From positions 1-64,000 of the forward strand of contig NZ_QJRI01000174.1 in NCBI RefSeq assembly GCF_003254565.1: a stretch of DNA of 64,000 nt, written 5' to 3'. Position 1 is the first letter of the stretch. Every line of letters begins with the position of its first letter. Position numbers and translations under genes: made by a program. This document shows, piece by piece, positions 9,101 to 17,822 of the stretch. Below the pieces are notes generated by a model. That model searched no databases and was not told where the DNA came from. It saw only the letters and a list, made by a program, of their open reading frames with translations. The DNA comes from Flavobacterium nitrogenifigens. Its GTDB lineage: Bacteria; Bacteroidota; Bacteroidia; Flavobacteriales; Flavobacteriaceae.

Positions 9101-11014
9101 TGTTATTATTGCTGACCCTGTGAGAGTTTGGGTGCAAGCAGGAACAGCCTGATATGCTACGCTAACTAGATTGTAAGTAAATACTCCAGAAACTGCGGTT
9201 GGCGCGGAAATATTTGCTGTCGAACTTGCCGCTACATTTATAGTAGAACTTGATCCTCCGTTAATATTATATGTAATAGTAACTGGTAAAGATTGAGGAT
9301 TTGTAAAAATTACGTTTGGTGATGTAGCATTTTGACAAACTGCTATATTTCCGCTAATTGATGCTGTAGGAGAAACTGTTGTAGCTGAAATTGTCGTAGA
9401 ATTGGTAGTAGGCATACTACCACTACATTTATTATATGCCCTTAGTCTATAATAGTAGGTTGTATTGGGATTTAATCCAGTAACATTGTATGAAGTTACC
9501 AGTCTCACATCTAAACTATTATATCCAGCAACAAATGATGAAAAAGCACTATTAGCAGAGACATCTAAATAATAACCAGAAGCTGTACCTAGGATAGCCC
9601 AATTAGCAGTAAACTGACTACAAAGTATATTAGTTGCTGCTAAAGAATTTGGTGTACCAGCATTTACATTTTTACTTGTTATTACGGCAATTGATTCTGA
9701 ACTATAAATGCAAGATGATGCATTTGTTGCTGCTCCTATCACGTTTCGCCTATAATAAACCATGGTTGTTGCATTGGGGTTAGTTGAAACCGTGTAATTC
9801 TCTCCTGTTGCACCATTAATATCTGTCCAAGTCGCGTTATCCGGGGATGATTGCCACTGAAACTTAATGGATGGATTAGTATTTGATCCTTGATAAGTAA
9901 TGGTTGAACCATCCAAAACTGAATTACTTCCTGCACAACGATAAACAGGGCCTGCAGTATTTATTGCATTCACAGAATTTATCGTGTCGTCGGCAGGATA
10001 AATAGTAAAATCCGTCACATTAGCTTCATCATAATCATAATAATCCAATACCAATTGACTATTTCCATTCAGATAAACTAATACATTAGTATATTCTGTT
10101 GGACCTTGTAGCATCCATGCATCAAAAACCTTAACACCATCTATAGTAAGTTTAACTCCATCATCTCCCTTTACTTTCACAAAATAGCAACCAGCTGGTA
10201 AAGTAGATCGCATTCTGTAACGTACGGCGAATGTCTCTCCATAAAAGTTCTGAGAAGAAATTCCCGTTGTGGTAAAAGGTACAGTAGGAGTTAGTGCTCC
10301 TCCATACCCTTGACTAAATGAAGTCGTAGTTCCAGTAACAGTATTTGCTTGTGTGAAATATCCCAAATAGCTAGAATTAGTAAAGGCATTTGCTTCTGTG
10401 ATAGGATCTGGGTCAACCGAACTGGAGAAATCATAAACGTGAGCAATCCATGAATCATTTCCTTCTCTATTTTGTTGATCGACACTATTACTCCCTCCTG
10501 TGTATCTCACTGTAATGGTTGAATTACTCCCGGTTGAACTACATCCTGAGTTATTGTTAATTTTCACAAATAAAGTTCCCGTAAACGTTGCTAACCAATC
10601 TGTATAGGTAGCTCCCGCGTTCCCATTGTTAGGCTCGACTGCTGTTCCAACATTGTTAGAGGTATTACTTGAGTTAAAAAGTGTAATTCGTTCTCTAAAA
10701 GATGATGGGCTTGATACAGCATTAATTGTGTATGTTAATCCCTGAATAACATTCACTGCCACATATCTCCCCACAGGTACGCCTGTAAAAGTTACAGTAC
10801 CAATATCTGTTCCTGAAACCGATTCTCTGTTATAAATTATGGACTTGGTAGAACCAGATTGTTGTGAACCTGTAAAATTACATTGTCCATAATTACTTGA
10901 AACCACAAAAAACATCCCAACACAAAGCAACCCTAAACTTGGCGTAAATGATCTTTTGGAAAAAGATTTAGAAGAAATGAAAAATAAAAACGAGTAAAGT
11001 AATTTTCTCATCAT
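6146..11014 (-). CDS. Giant PA14/Ig/FN3-like surface protein with T9SS type C sorting module
   Basis: A 1622-residue secreted protein when started at the ATG pair at 11014/11011; the frame stays open to an ATG at 11158. The chosen start gives a 44-residue leader with two hydrophobic stretches, cut near SSNYGQ, like the leader of the glycine-rich gene. Numbering from the longer form: a PA14-like region with GDDGVKLTIDG (about 300-390), Ig-like repeats, FN3-like domains (about 500-595 and 778-870, each with NxTYYYR), more Ig/PKD-like repeats to about 1120, then the shared C-terminal module (YWSMPV, SPNT, IRAPQ, GNPYPSA, ALYFWTHS, QGRALPF) and the T9SS type C end (LVSVKDKIINV...KKIIF). A promoter-like pair at 11176-11205 would put the transcript start near 11170. 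That leaves either a long leader or the upstream ATG as the real start. Adhesion or polymer binding is a guess. Confidence 0.88.
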   Translation of the reverse strand: MMRKLLYSFLFFISSKSFSKRSFTPSLGLLCVGMFFVVSSNYGQCNFTGSQQSGSTKSIIYNRESVSGTDIGTVTFTGVPVGRYVAVNVIQGLTYTINAVSSPSSFRERITLFNSSNTSNNVGTAVEPNNGNAGATYTDWLATFTGTLFVKINNNSGCSSTGSNSTITVRYTGGSNSVDQQNREGNDSWIAHVYDFSSSVDPDPITEANAFTNSSYLGYFTQANTVTGTTTSFSQGYGGALTPTVPFTTTGISSQNFYGETFAVRYRMRSTLPAGCYFVKVKGDDGVKLTIDGVKVFDAWMLQGPTEYTNVLVYLNGNSQLVLDYYDYDEANVTDFTIYPADDTINSVNAINTAGPVYRCAGSNSVLDGSTITYQGSNTNPSIKFQWQSSPDNATWTDINGATGENYTVSTNPNATTMVYYRRNVIGAATNASSCIYSSESIAVITSKNVNAGTPNSLAATNILCSQFTANWAILGTASGYYLDVSANSAFSSFVAGYNSLDVRLVTSYNVTGLNPNTTYYYRLRAYNKCSGSMPTTNSTTISATTVSPTASISGNIAVCQNATSPNVIFTNPQSLPVTITYNINGGSSSTINVAASSTANISAPTAVSGVFTYNLVSVAYQAVPACTQTLTGSAIITVNPTSIGGTLSGSIVGCTASNGTTFTLTGNVGNVVQWESSTDNFNTPGIIIANTMTNLSVSNVSVTTYYRAVVKSGGCSIAYSSIGSIITGKVTATAATLPVCNGFTANWNKVPGATTYLLDVSTSNTFSPFVPGFNGKDVGDISSFTVTNLLPNVTYYYRIHPIYSCGVYAVASNVISVTTAALPTVAAIGGGANSVCIGASTPAFTNSTSGGTWSITNVTGDASITTGGVVTGVASGTVTVGYTITNGSCSNTVTKSLIINPTNTVSLTSAIGTNAQTVCENTAITNISYATTGATGATVTGLPAGVIGDWSGNVVTISGTPTASSGSPFNYTVTLNGGCGNVFAAGTITVNPAPATPSITKNNDASCSSLGSITITGLSGNWTINQTGDMGARPFNGTSSNFSIQDLTAGTHYFTVTNSTTGCTSGIATVKINDTTVDTEWDGSGWTNGSPDGNKRVTISSIGSVQPFSALAQTNIDACSLIITAGSDVIIPSGVTLTVTNAINSNGKLVFESGSSLLQGKDAVNTGDIVYKRAVSLSRYDVVYWSMPVTKAGFTMHDFSPNTLYDKYFYWDELNGKWVYDINGKEPMRVGEGYNIRAPQDHSITSPSIFTGVFTGVPNNGDINVAVEPNKWNFLGNPYPSAVDASDLILDTNKDVLGALYFWTHSQAPQIISGTNTYRYISSDYIVYNGVGSIRVNNPSGPTNEFKGNIAAGQGFFAMPTVSQIKFNNDLRKGSSENTQFYKTAKTKKIEKNRLWLNATNSQGAFKQMLIGYMEGATNDIDISYDAITMGSNSYVDLYSINNTKRLTIQGRALPFDNTEVIPLGFKCGVDATGDRNFTISIDHADGFFATQEVYLEDKALGIITDLRKENYTFTSGTGTYSNRFALRYTNKALGNDDFENLENNILVSVKDKIINVISSKETIKEISVYNIGAELLYSNTKVNASELQIKNLHSSDQVLLVNITLENGHAFTKKIIFSNL

Positions 11015-11175
11015 ATAAGAGCAGGTATTTGTTTTAAATTTGTTTTTGGTTTGCTTAAAAGCAAAAAAGCCAATTCCTTTCAAAAAACTAATGTTTCTTT
11101 TTGGTAATTGACTGAACCCTAAAATGTTAAATTCCGGCATTTTAAGCTGGAATTTCAAAATGTTAAAATTCCGTA

Positions 11176-11205
11176 CAAAAATATTTAAATTAGCCTAATA
11201 CACAA
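11176..11205 (-). promoter_or_regulatory. Bacteroidota-type promoter upstream of the Ig/FN3 giant
   Basis: On the minus strand TTG (11205-11203) is followed after exactly 19 nt by TATTTTTG (11183-11176), matching TTG-N19-TAnnTTTG. The predicted start of transcription is near 11170, about 12 nt before the ATG at 11158 and about 155 nt before the preferred ATG at 11014. Confidence 0.55.
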
Positions 11206-11297
11206 GGTTATAATTTATTTCTTTTTATAAAATCTTAACAAATTTTAGAATTAATTTATAACTAAATAAGCAAAGCAGAATCTAAACGTTAAAACGA

Positions 11298-11780
11298 ATG
11301 AAAAAGCCGACAAAAACTACTTTCACCATCAAAGAAGCTTTACAAAAGTTAGAGCATTTTTGTGCTTATCAAGAACGCTGTCATGACGAAGTAGTGGCCA
11401 AATTATACAGCCTAAAAATGACTGGTGATGAGATTGACAGTATTGTCGTACAGCTTATTGAGGGAAATTTTCTTAACGAAACGCGTTTTGCTTGTAGCTT
11501 CGCTAGAGGAAAACACAGAATTAAACATTGGGGCAAAATCAGAATTACAAATGAGCTTAAAGCAAGAAACATCTCTACAACAAATATTACCCTAGCATTA
11601 AAAGAAATTTCTGCTGAAGAATATTATGAAACATTTGAAAATCTAGCTGAAAGATGTTGGAATAGTATTTCGGAAACTAATATTCTTAAAAAGCGCAAAA
11701 AGTTCTGCGACTATTTGCTGCGAAGAGGCTATGAAAGTAATTTGGTTTACGAAAAAGCAAAAGAATTAGAAGAGGAATAA
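11298..11780 (+). CDS. recX: Regulatory protein RecX
   Basis: A 160-residue, mostly helical protein matching the RecX family in length and pattern. It opens with EALQKLEHFCAYQERC, and has the central LIEGNFLNETRFACSFARGK block and a G-K-I-R-I-x-N-E-L-K-A-R segment, all typical of RecX three-helix repeats. RecX binds the RecA filament and limits its extension and ATPase. It stands alone between two T9SS giants rather than next to recA, which is common in this phylum. The ATG at 11298 directly precedes the conserved region. No terminator was seen after it. Confidence 0.88.
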   Translation: MKKPTKTTFTIKEALQKLEHFCAYQERCHDEVVAKLYSLKMTGDEIDSIVVQLIEGNFLNETRFACSFARGKHRIKHWGKIRITNELKARNISTTNITLALKEISAEEYYETFENLAERCWNSISETNILKKRKKFCDYLLRRGYESNLVYEKAKELEEE

Positions 11781-12190
11781 ATTTTATTCTTAATCTCAAA
11801 AAAAATGTCTTTTTTCATCGAGTTTAAGTCCTAGCATTTCCATTCAAAATCGTCTTCGACCACTTACAAAAAGAAAACAATTTTAGGTTGTAAAATATTC
11901 CTTTTTTTTACAATTTATAGCTGATCAGACGTTTTTTAATCTAAATCCCTAAAAATCAGCCTTTAAAAATTTAATTTATCACAATTATTCTTACAATAAA
12001 AACAGGTTTTTTATAAGAAAAATTGTATGATATTAAAATTTTTAATGTACCACATCGAGTATTTTTTTTGTTCATCGATTATATCGGTGTTCTCAAAACC
12101 GCGCCAAGTTTCGGCTCGTAAATGTATATACCTTTGTTTATACACAGAAGTCCTTCACCAGTATAACAAATTGATAAAAAAACATTTAAC
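11781..12190. other. Intergenic region between recX and the second PA14-like giant
   Basis: This is 410 bp of AT-rich DNA with no convincing gene. The right end holds a promoter box (TACCTTTG) for the rightward giant. No perfect hairpin for recX was seen. Confidence 0.5.
12129..12136 (+). promoter_or_regulatory. -7 promoter box upstream of the rightward T9SS giant
   Basis: TACCTTTG matches the Bacteroidota -7 consensus TAnnTTTG and lies 54 nt before the ATG. No clear TTG sits at the expected -33 distance, so the call rests on one box. Confidence 0.45.
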
Positions 12191-15100
12191 ATGAAAAAAA
12201 CTCTACTTTTATTCTTATTATTGCCTTTTTTTGGATTTGCACAAACTGATTTAGTAAAATGGGATGCGACAAATTCTGGCAATAGATTTGCTCCTGTTCC
12301 TATAGGAACAATTAACGCTTCTGATTTATCAGCAACGGTAACTAATATCTATAACTCTACCAATGCTGCTAATACTTTTTTTGAGAGTAGTGGTTGGCCA
12401 ACATCTACAAGCAAGGGTGGCCAATATGATCCGACAAAGTATTTGCAATTTGTCCTGTGGCCTAAAACAGGAAACAAAGTAAATTTAAACACATTCTCTT
12501 TTGAATGTAAATCTCCAGGTTCTCAAAAATATACAATTAAATATTCCAAACAATCTGATTTCTCATCTGGTGTTTTTAATCTTCTAACAGCAACAGCAGT
12601 TACGAGTAATTGGATACAATACACATTGAATTTTTCTGAAGAAATAAACCCTGTTTTACCTACTGAAAAAGTCTATGTTAGAATTTATGCCTATTACACT
12701 AATAACGAATTCCAAATTAGAACGGGAAGCGGAAATATTGTACCTACAATCAATGGTGAAGTCTTAAGCTTTGACTCCACCAAAATATTAGCCATCAACG
12801 ATTACGTTACCACTACAAAAGATGTAGCAGTTAATATAAATCCGTTAAGCAATGACGTAAACAAAGCCAACGTAAACACTTTGGTTATTTCTATACCTCC
12901 GTCTGCAGCTGAAGGAACTGCGATAATTAATCCTGATAAGACTATAACTTTTAATCCTGCTTCGGGTTTTATTGGCACTTCTGTTTTCAACTACACCATC
13001 TCAAATGCAACAGAAACATCTACAGGAACCATAAAAGTAACCGTAAATCAAGACACAACTGATTTTTTATCGCTTTGGAATGGAGCCGATGACACTTTTA
13101 ATCCCGTAACCAAACAATATGTAGACCCGAACTCTCCAATTACAAAGGCGGGCACTAACATAAGTTTAGATTATACATTTCAAAACCAAAATAATGCCTT
13201 TTTTCAAACGAGCGGCTGGCCTGCTTCTCCTAGTAATCCTAATGTTGTAGATAAAGCAGATGAAACGAAATACATTCAATTTAAAATCGCACCCGATTCT
13301 AAACACAAATTAAATCTTAAACAATTTAATTTTACTTACCGAGGAAAGAATCAAAAATTTCTTGTAAAGTATTCTAAGAATCCAGATTTTACCAGTGGTG
13401 CGCAGATTTTAATTCCAGACAGTAATACTCCCTCGTCATGGACATCATTAACCAATAATATTGCGCCAGGCTTAAACACCTTATTGCCTGGAGAAACATT
13501 GTACATTAGATTTTATGTTTATGCAAACAATACTCCTAATAGTTCTTTTGATATAAAAAATGGAAACGGAAGTCCCGAAGGTCCAGTAATCACAGGAACC
13601 ATCGACGATGTTTTTACTTTAACGGCAAAGAATGATTTTATTTCGACACCATCAAATCAGGCTGTAACAGTCCCTATTCTAGACAATGATGTTATTGGCG
13701 GCTATCCTTTAGAATCCATAACGGTAACACAACCGAGTAATGGCACTGTAACTGTAAACGGTCTTAACAATATCACCTTTACACCTGCAGCAAATTTTAC
13801 TGGATCTGCAACATTTACATACACTCTTAAAAACACTAATTCTAATTATTCTTCTGCTACTGTAACTGTTAATGCTACAGCACCTGTTTGTAATCCAGGT
13901 GACCAAATTAAATACGGAGATAATAAATGGATCGGATATGTGTATAAATCAACAACTTTACCACCATCTGCAGACCCAAATCCTGCAACGCCTACTACCA
14001 TTCCGATTTCAAACATGACCTATATCGGACAAGTTGAAGAAAACAAACTATTTAATCGCGATGTTATACAAGGAACTGTTACCGGCGTAAATCCGCAGTT
14101 ATGTGAATCTCCTTCGGACTATTTTTTTGTTCGTTATAAAATGAAAACAAAAGTTGATGTAACAGGGACTTACAATATTACCGTTGGAGGCGATGATTAT
14201 TATCGTTTGTATTTAACTACTGCCTCTGGAACAACGAAAATAATCGATCAATGGTCTGGTGTAAATTACTCTCAAAAGGCCATAAATATGGAATTAACAG
14301 CTGGCGTAGAATATACTTTTGACTTAGAATACTACGAAAAAACAACCGATTCTAGAATACAATTTTCAATGGGCCTAATAGCTGGAAGCAATACAGTACC
14401 TTATCCATTTGGCGATAATTTGTGGAAAGTGTACGGATTCACTACTGCGGATAATGGAAATAATTTTACCATTCCCCAAGGAAGTTATGCCGGGTATTAT
14501 AGCGTAAATCCAGTAAATATTAATACAACAGATTCATTTGCTCTTGCAGAATCACCTTCTTTTAATCCTGCTGCATCTGGATGGCAAGGAGCTCCCGTGC
14601 CTCAAGATTACTTTACTTTGGTTTATAAAAGACAAGGATTTCCTTGCGGAACATACCAGATACAAATTACAAACTGCGATGACCAAGTACAAATTTTCAT
14701 TGATGACGAAAATGCTACTTCTCCAGTTTATACATCACCAGGAAACATTAACGACAATGCTCCTGCAAACAATATATTAACCACCCCGAGAGTTCTAGGC
14801 AAAAATTCTAAAGTTGAAATTCGCTTAAAAGATTACAAACTAAGCGCAAGACTAAATTTGAATTTTATTAAAATTATAACAACCTACAACGGCACAGGAA
14901 CTATTCCGAATGGCAGCTCTGTAGTAATAAATGCAAATACAGAATTAAATTCAGATCTTGCTGTTTGTTCGTGTACAATTAATGATGGCGTGACCTTAAC
15001 CGTTAAAAAAGATGTTACGCTAACTGTTGACGAAAATATAAATGTTTTTGGACAAGGAAAGCTGCTAATTTTAGATGGAGGATCATTGCTTCAAACTTCT

Positions 15101-16465
15101 ACAAGCAAAGACATGTTTACAGGAAGCTCACAAGCCTTTGAAGCTCAAAGAACAATCAATGTGGCACGTTATGATGTTACATTTTGGTCGGTGCCTGTAA
15201 ACAATACGAGCTATACAATGAACAGTCTTTCTCCGCAGACTTTATATGACAAATATTACACTTGGAATGCTTCGCTCGGAAAATGGGAAGTTAGCCCTAA
15301 TGGAATATTACCCATGGAACCTGGCAAAGGATATAGTATCAGAGCGCCCCAAACATATGATATAAACATTCCGGCAGATTTTACGGCAAAATTTACGGGA
15401 ACTCCAAATAATGGAGATATTCCAGTACCGCTTGTTGCTGACAAATGGAATTTAGTAGGTAACCCTTATCCTTCTTCTATCGATGCCGAAGAATTTATTA
15501 CTCAAAATGGTGATGTTGGGGCATTGTATTTTTGGTCGCATAATACTCCTCCTAAATTAATCGAGGGAACCACTACCTACAGATATAGTGGCTCAGATTA
15601 TGCTGTTTTTTCTTTGATGGGAGAAACCAGACCATCTCCAAAAGGAACAGTACCTAGTGGCTACATTGGCACTGGACAAGGTTTTTTTATCCAGCCAAAA
15701 GTAAGCTCTATAGTTTTTTCAAACAGTCAAAGAGTCAATGCACAGAACACATCATTCTTTAAAGCGACTTCAAAAACGAACAAAATAGAAAAAAATCGTT
15801 TATGGCTGAATTTGTCAAATAATGACTATGCATTCAAACAAATGTTAATTGGATATGCAACTGGAGCAACTAACAGTATAGATCCTAATTTTGATGCTAT
15901 CACATTGGCAAGCAACTCTTATATAGACTTTTTTAGTATTAACGAAACTAAAAAACTGACTATTCAAGGTCGCGCTTTACCTTTTGATGATGCAGATATT
16001 GTTCAGCTGGGTTACAAAAGCACTTTTGTAGGCGATCTTACTATTTCAATAGATCATGCAGACGGATTTTTTACTACTCAGCCTGTTTATCTAGAAGACA
16101 AAGTTACTGGCACAATAACAGACTTGCGCAAAGAAAATTATACTTTTTCGAGTGGAACAGGAACTTACTCAAATCGTTTCGTTCTTCGCTACACAAATAA
16201 AACGTTAAACACAGATGATTTTGAGAATGTAAAAGATGGAATTTTAGTTGCTGTAAAATCAAAAGTAATCAACGTGACCAGCGGAGTTGAAAACATTAAA
16301 GAAGTTCAAATCTATACGATTGGCGGACAATTGCTTTACAGCAAAAACAAAATTGAAGCAAAAGAATTAGAGGTTGCTAACTTACATTCTAGCAATCAGG
16401 TTTTATTGGTAAAAACAATTCTTGAAAATGATCACGCAGTTACAAGGAAAATCTTATTTAATTAA
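12191..16465 (+). CDS. Giant PA14/Ig-like surface protein with duplicated N-terminal module and T9SS type C signal
   Basis: A 1424-residue secreted protein with a classical signal peptide (MKKTLLLF...FGFA-Q, residues 1-18). The N-terminal half holds a duplicated unit. A ~180-residue domain with FFxxSGWPxS is found at about residues 22-200 and 290-480. Each copy is followed by an Ig-like domain resembling tandem-95/Big_9 repeats (NDxxTT, FNPASGFIGTSVFNYTI and FTPAANFTGSATFTYTL). Two PA14-like segments follow (about 580-730 and 740-890; GGDDYYRLYL, NCDDQVQIFIDD). The C-terminal ~500 residues are the module shared with the two leftward giants (FWSVPV, SPQTLYDKYY, IRAPQ, GNPYPSS, ALYFWSHN, QGRALPF), ending in the T9SS type C domain (VAVKSKVINV...RKILFN). 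It is convergent with bioF across a shared terminator. The ligand is unknown. Confidence 0.9.
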   Translation: MKKTLLLFLLLPFFGFAQTDLVKWDATNSGNRFAPVPIGTINASDLSATVTNIYNSTNAANTFFESSGWPTSTSKGGQYDPTKYLQFVLWPKTGNKVNLNTFSFECKSPGSQKYTIKYSKQSDFSSGVFNLLTATAVTSNWIQYTLNFSEEINPVLPTEKVYVRIYAYYTNNEFQIRTGSGNIVPTINGEVLSFDSTKILAINDYVTTTKDVAVNINPLSNDVNKANVNTLVISIPPSAAEGTAIINPDKTITFNPASGFIGTSVFNYTISNATETSTGTIKVTVNQDTTDFLSLWNGADDTFNPVTKQYVDPNSPITKAGTNISLDYTFQNQNNAFFQTSGWPASPSNPNVVDKADETKYIQFKIAPDSKHKLNLKQFNFTYRGKNQKFLVKYSKNPDFTSGAQILIPDSNTPSSWTSLTNNIAPGLNTLLPGETLYIRFYVYANNTPNSSFDIKNGNGSPEGPVITGTIDDVFTLTAKNDFISTPSNQAVTVPILDNDVIGGYPLESITVTQPSNGTVTVNGLNNITFTPAANFTGSATFTYTLKNTNSNYSSATVTVNATAPVCNPGDQIKYGDNKWIGYVYKSTTLPPSADPNPATPTTIPISNMTYIGQVEENKLFNRDVIQGTVTGVNPQLCESPSDYFFVRYKMKTKVDVTGTYNITVGGDDYYRLYLTTASGTTKIIDQWSGVNYSQKAINMELTAGVEYTFDLEYYEKTTDSRIQFSMGLIAGSNTVPYPFGDNLWKVYGFTTADNGNNFTIPQGSYAGYYSVNPVNINTTDSFALAESPSFNPAASGWQGAPVPQDYFTLVYKRQGFPCGTYQIQITNCDDQVQIFIDDENATSPVYTSPGNINDNAPANNILTTPRVLGKNSKVEIRLKDYKLSARLNLNFIKIITTYNGTGTIPNGSSVVINANTELNSDLAVCSCTINDGVTLTVKKDVTLTVDENINVFGQGKLLILDGGSLLQTSTSKDMFTGSSQAFEAQRTINVARYDVTFWSVPVNNTSYTMNSLSPQTLYDKYYTWNASLGKWEVSPNGILPMEPGKGYSIRAPQTYDINIPADFTAKFTGTPNNGDIPVPLVADKWNLVGNPYPSSIDAEEFITQNGDVGALYFWSHNTPPKLIEGTTTYRYSGSDYAVFSLMGETRPSPKGTVPSGYIGTGQGFFIQPKVSSIVFSNSQRVNAQNTSFFKATSKTNKIEKNRLWLNLSNNDYAFKQMLIGYATGATNSIDPNFDAITLASNSYIDFFSINETKKLTIQGRALPFDDADIVQLGYKSTFVGDLTISIDHADGFFTTQPVYLEDKVTGTITDLRKENYTFSSGTGTYSNRFVLRYTNKTLNTDDFENVKDGILVAVKSKVINVTSGVENIKEVQIYTIGGQLLYSKNKIEAKELEVANLHSSNQVLLVKTILENDHAVTRKILFN

Positions 16466-16550
16466 TAATAAAAGAAGCTGTATCAAAAGCAAAATCAAGT
16501 TGTAGAAATAGCATAAATAGAAAATTTCTCCAATAGCTACCGAATAAATA

Positions 16551-16582
16551 AGAGGCTGTCTCGAAAAGTCGAGACAGCCTCT
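16551..16582. terminator. Bidirectional terminator between T9SS giant and bioF
   Basis: A perfect 14-bp stem (AGAGGCTGTCTCGA / TCGAGACAGCCTCT) with an AAAG tetraloop, and T-rich on the plus side (CATTGTTTTT). It lies between two convergent genes and shares its core with the hairpin at 6091-6122. Confidence 0.85.
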
Positions 16583-16613
16583 CATTGTTTTTATTCTTTT
16601 CTAATAATTATAA

Positions 16614-17750
16614 TCAAAACACAAAATCTCTAACTAATTCCAAAATTTGACTAATTTCTTCTTGCGAATTATAACTATGAATACAAAAACGTAGTCGCTC
16701 CTGACCTTCTGGAACAATCGGAGAAAGAATAGACTGCACATCGAATCCTTTTTCTTGAAGTCGCTCTGACAATTCTTTTACTCTTTTGTTTCCTGGAACA
16801 ATGGCAGAATGTATAGGAGATTTACTATGGACAAACATGGGTTTTAATCCTAACAAATTTTTCTGTTGATTGAAAAATATAATATTCTGACGAAGCTTTT
16901 CAATAGCCTGTTTTTCGATTTCTAACTGCTGATAAGCCATAAAAATTGTCGCAACAGCATGGGGAGACAAAGCAGTAGTGTAGATAAAACTTCGAGCAAA
17001 ATTAATTAGATAATCTTTAAGCTCAATACTTCCTAAAACTGCCGCCCCTTGGCAACCTAGAGCTTTTCCAAAAGTTACAATTCGCGCAAAGATTTTGTCA
17101 TGCAATTGTAAATACTGAGTCAGTCCTTCTCCTTTTTCTCCAAAAACACCCAAAGCATGAGCTTCATCGACAACCAAATAACAATTGTACTTTTCGGAAA
17201 GTTGCACTAATTCTTCTAAATTTGAACTATCACCATCCATAGAAAAGACAGTCTCTGTTACAATGTAAATTGTTGCATTTGGAAATTCAAGAATATACTT
17301 TGCCAAATCTTCAAAATCATTATGAATGAAGGAATAGGATTTTGCTTTAGACATTGCGATTCCATCTTTTATAGAAGCATGACATAATTCATCATACAAA
17401 ACAACATCATTTTCTTGCGGTATAGCGCTAAAAAATCCTAGATTGGCATTGTAGCCCGAATTAAATATTAAAGCCGATTCTGCCTCATGAAATTGTGCTA
17501 TAAAACTTTCCGCTATTTGATATAGCGAATGGTTTCCTGTACTCAATCTAGAACCTGTGGCTCCATTTTGAAAAATCTCATTTTCTAATAAATAAGCGTG
17601 AGTGTGCTTGTAAATAGTTTCTGATTGAGAAAATCCGATGTAATCATTAGAGGAGAAATCGATCAGATTATTAAATACAGGCAATTTTCTAAACAGATTT
17701 CCCTGCTTACAGCTTTCTATTTTACGTTTAATATTTTCAGGCAGATCCAT
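16614..17750 (-). CDS. bioF: 8-amino-7-oxononanoate synthase (biotin synthesis)
   Basis: A 378-residue alpha-oxoamine synthase of PLP fold type I. Visible motifs are NDYIGF near residue 35, GSRLSTGN (67-73), His124 in DELCHASI (the residue stacking on PLP), VVDEAHALG with Asp195 and His198, and the PLP lysine Lys229 in VTFGKALG. The length and the GATGSRLSTGN start fit BioF, which condenses pimeloyl-ACP/CoA with L-alanine to make KAPA, the first committed step of biotin ring formation. No other bio genes are adjacent, so the assignment over 2-amino-3-ketobutyrate CoA ligase rests on sequence pattern; KBL is the main alternative. It is monocistronic, ending at the shared terminator. Confidence 0.82.
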   Translation of the reverse strand: MDLPENIKRKIESCKQGNLFRKLPVFNNLIDFSSNDYIGFSQSETIYKHTHAYLLENEIFQNGATGSRLSTGNHSLYQIAESFIAQFHEAESALIFNSGYNANLGFFSAIPQENDVVLYDELCHASIKDGIAMSKAKSYSFIHNDFEDLAKYILEFPNATIYIVTETVFSMDGDSSNLEELVQLSEKYNCYLVVDEAHALGVFGEKGEGLTQYLQLHDKIFARIVTFGKALGCQGAAVLGSIELKDYLINFARSFIYTTALSPHAVATIFMAYQQLEIEKQAIEKLRQNIIFFNQQKNLLGLKPMFVHSKSPIHSAIVPGNKRVKELSERLQEKGFDVQSILSPIVPEGQERLRFCIHSYNSQEEISQILELVRDFVF

Positions 17751-17784
17751 AAGACAAAGTTAGGCATTTCCTATAGAATAAAAT

Positions 17785-17814
17785 AAACGGCGGATTATAT
17801 GCAACCCACCGTTT
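17785..17814 (-). terminator. Terminator of the NAD(P)-binding protein gene
   Basis: A 9-bp stem AAACGGCGG / CCACCGTTT (one wobble pair) with a 12-nt loop lies just after the stop codon and before bioF. On the minus strand it is followed by ATTTTATT. Confidence 0.6.
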
Positions 17815-17822
17815 TTCTAAAA

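Noticed and set aside
12079..12282. Small minus-strand frame over the start of the second PA14-like giant
   Set aside because: It crosses a predicted promoter and the signal peptide of a strong gene on the other strand, and has no known pattern.
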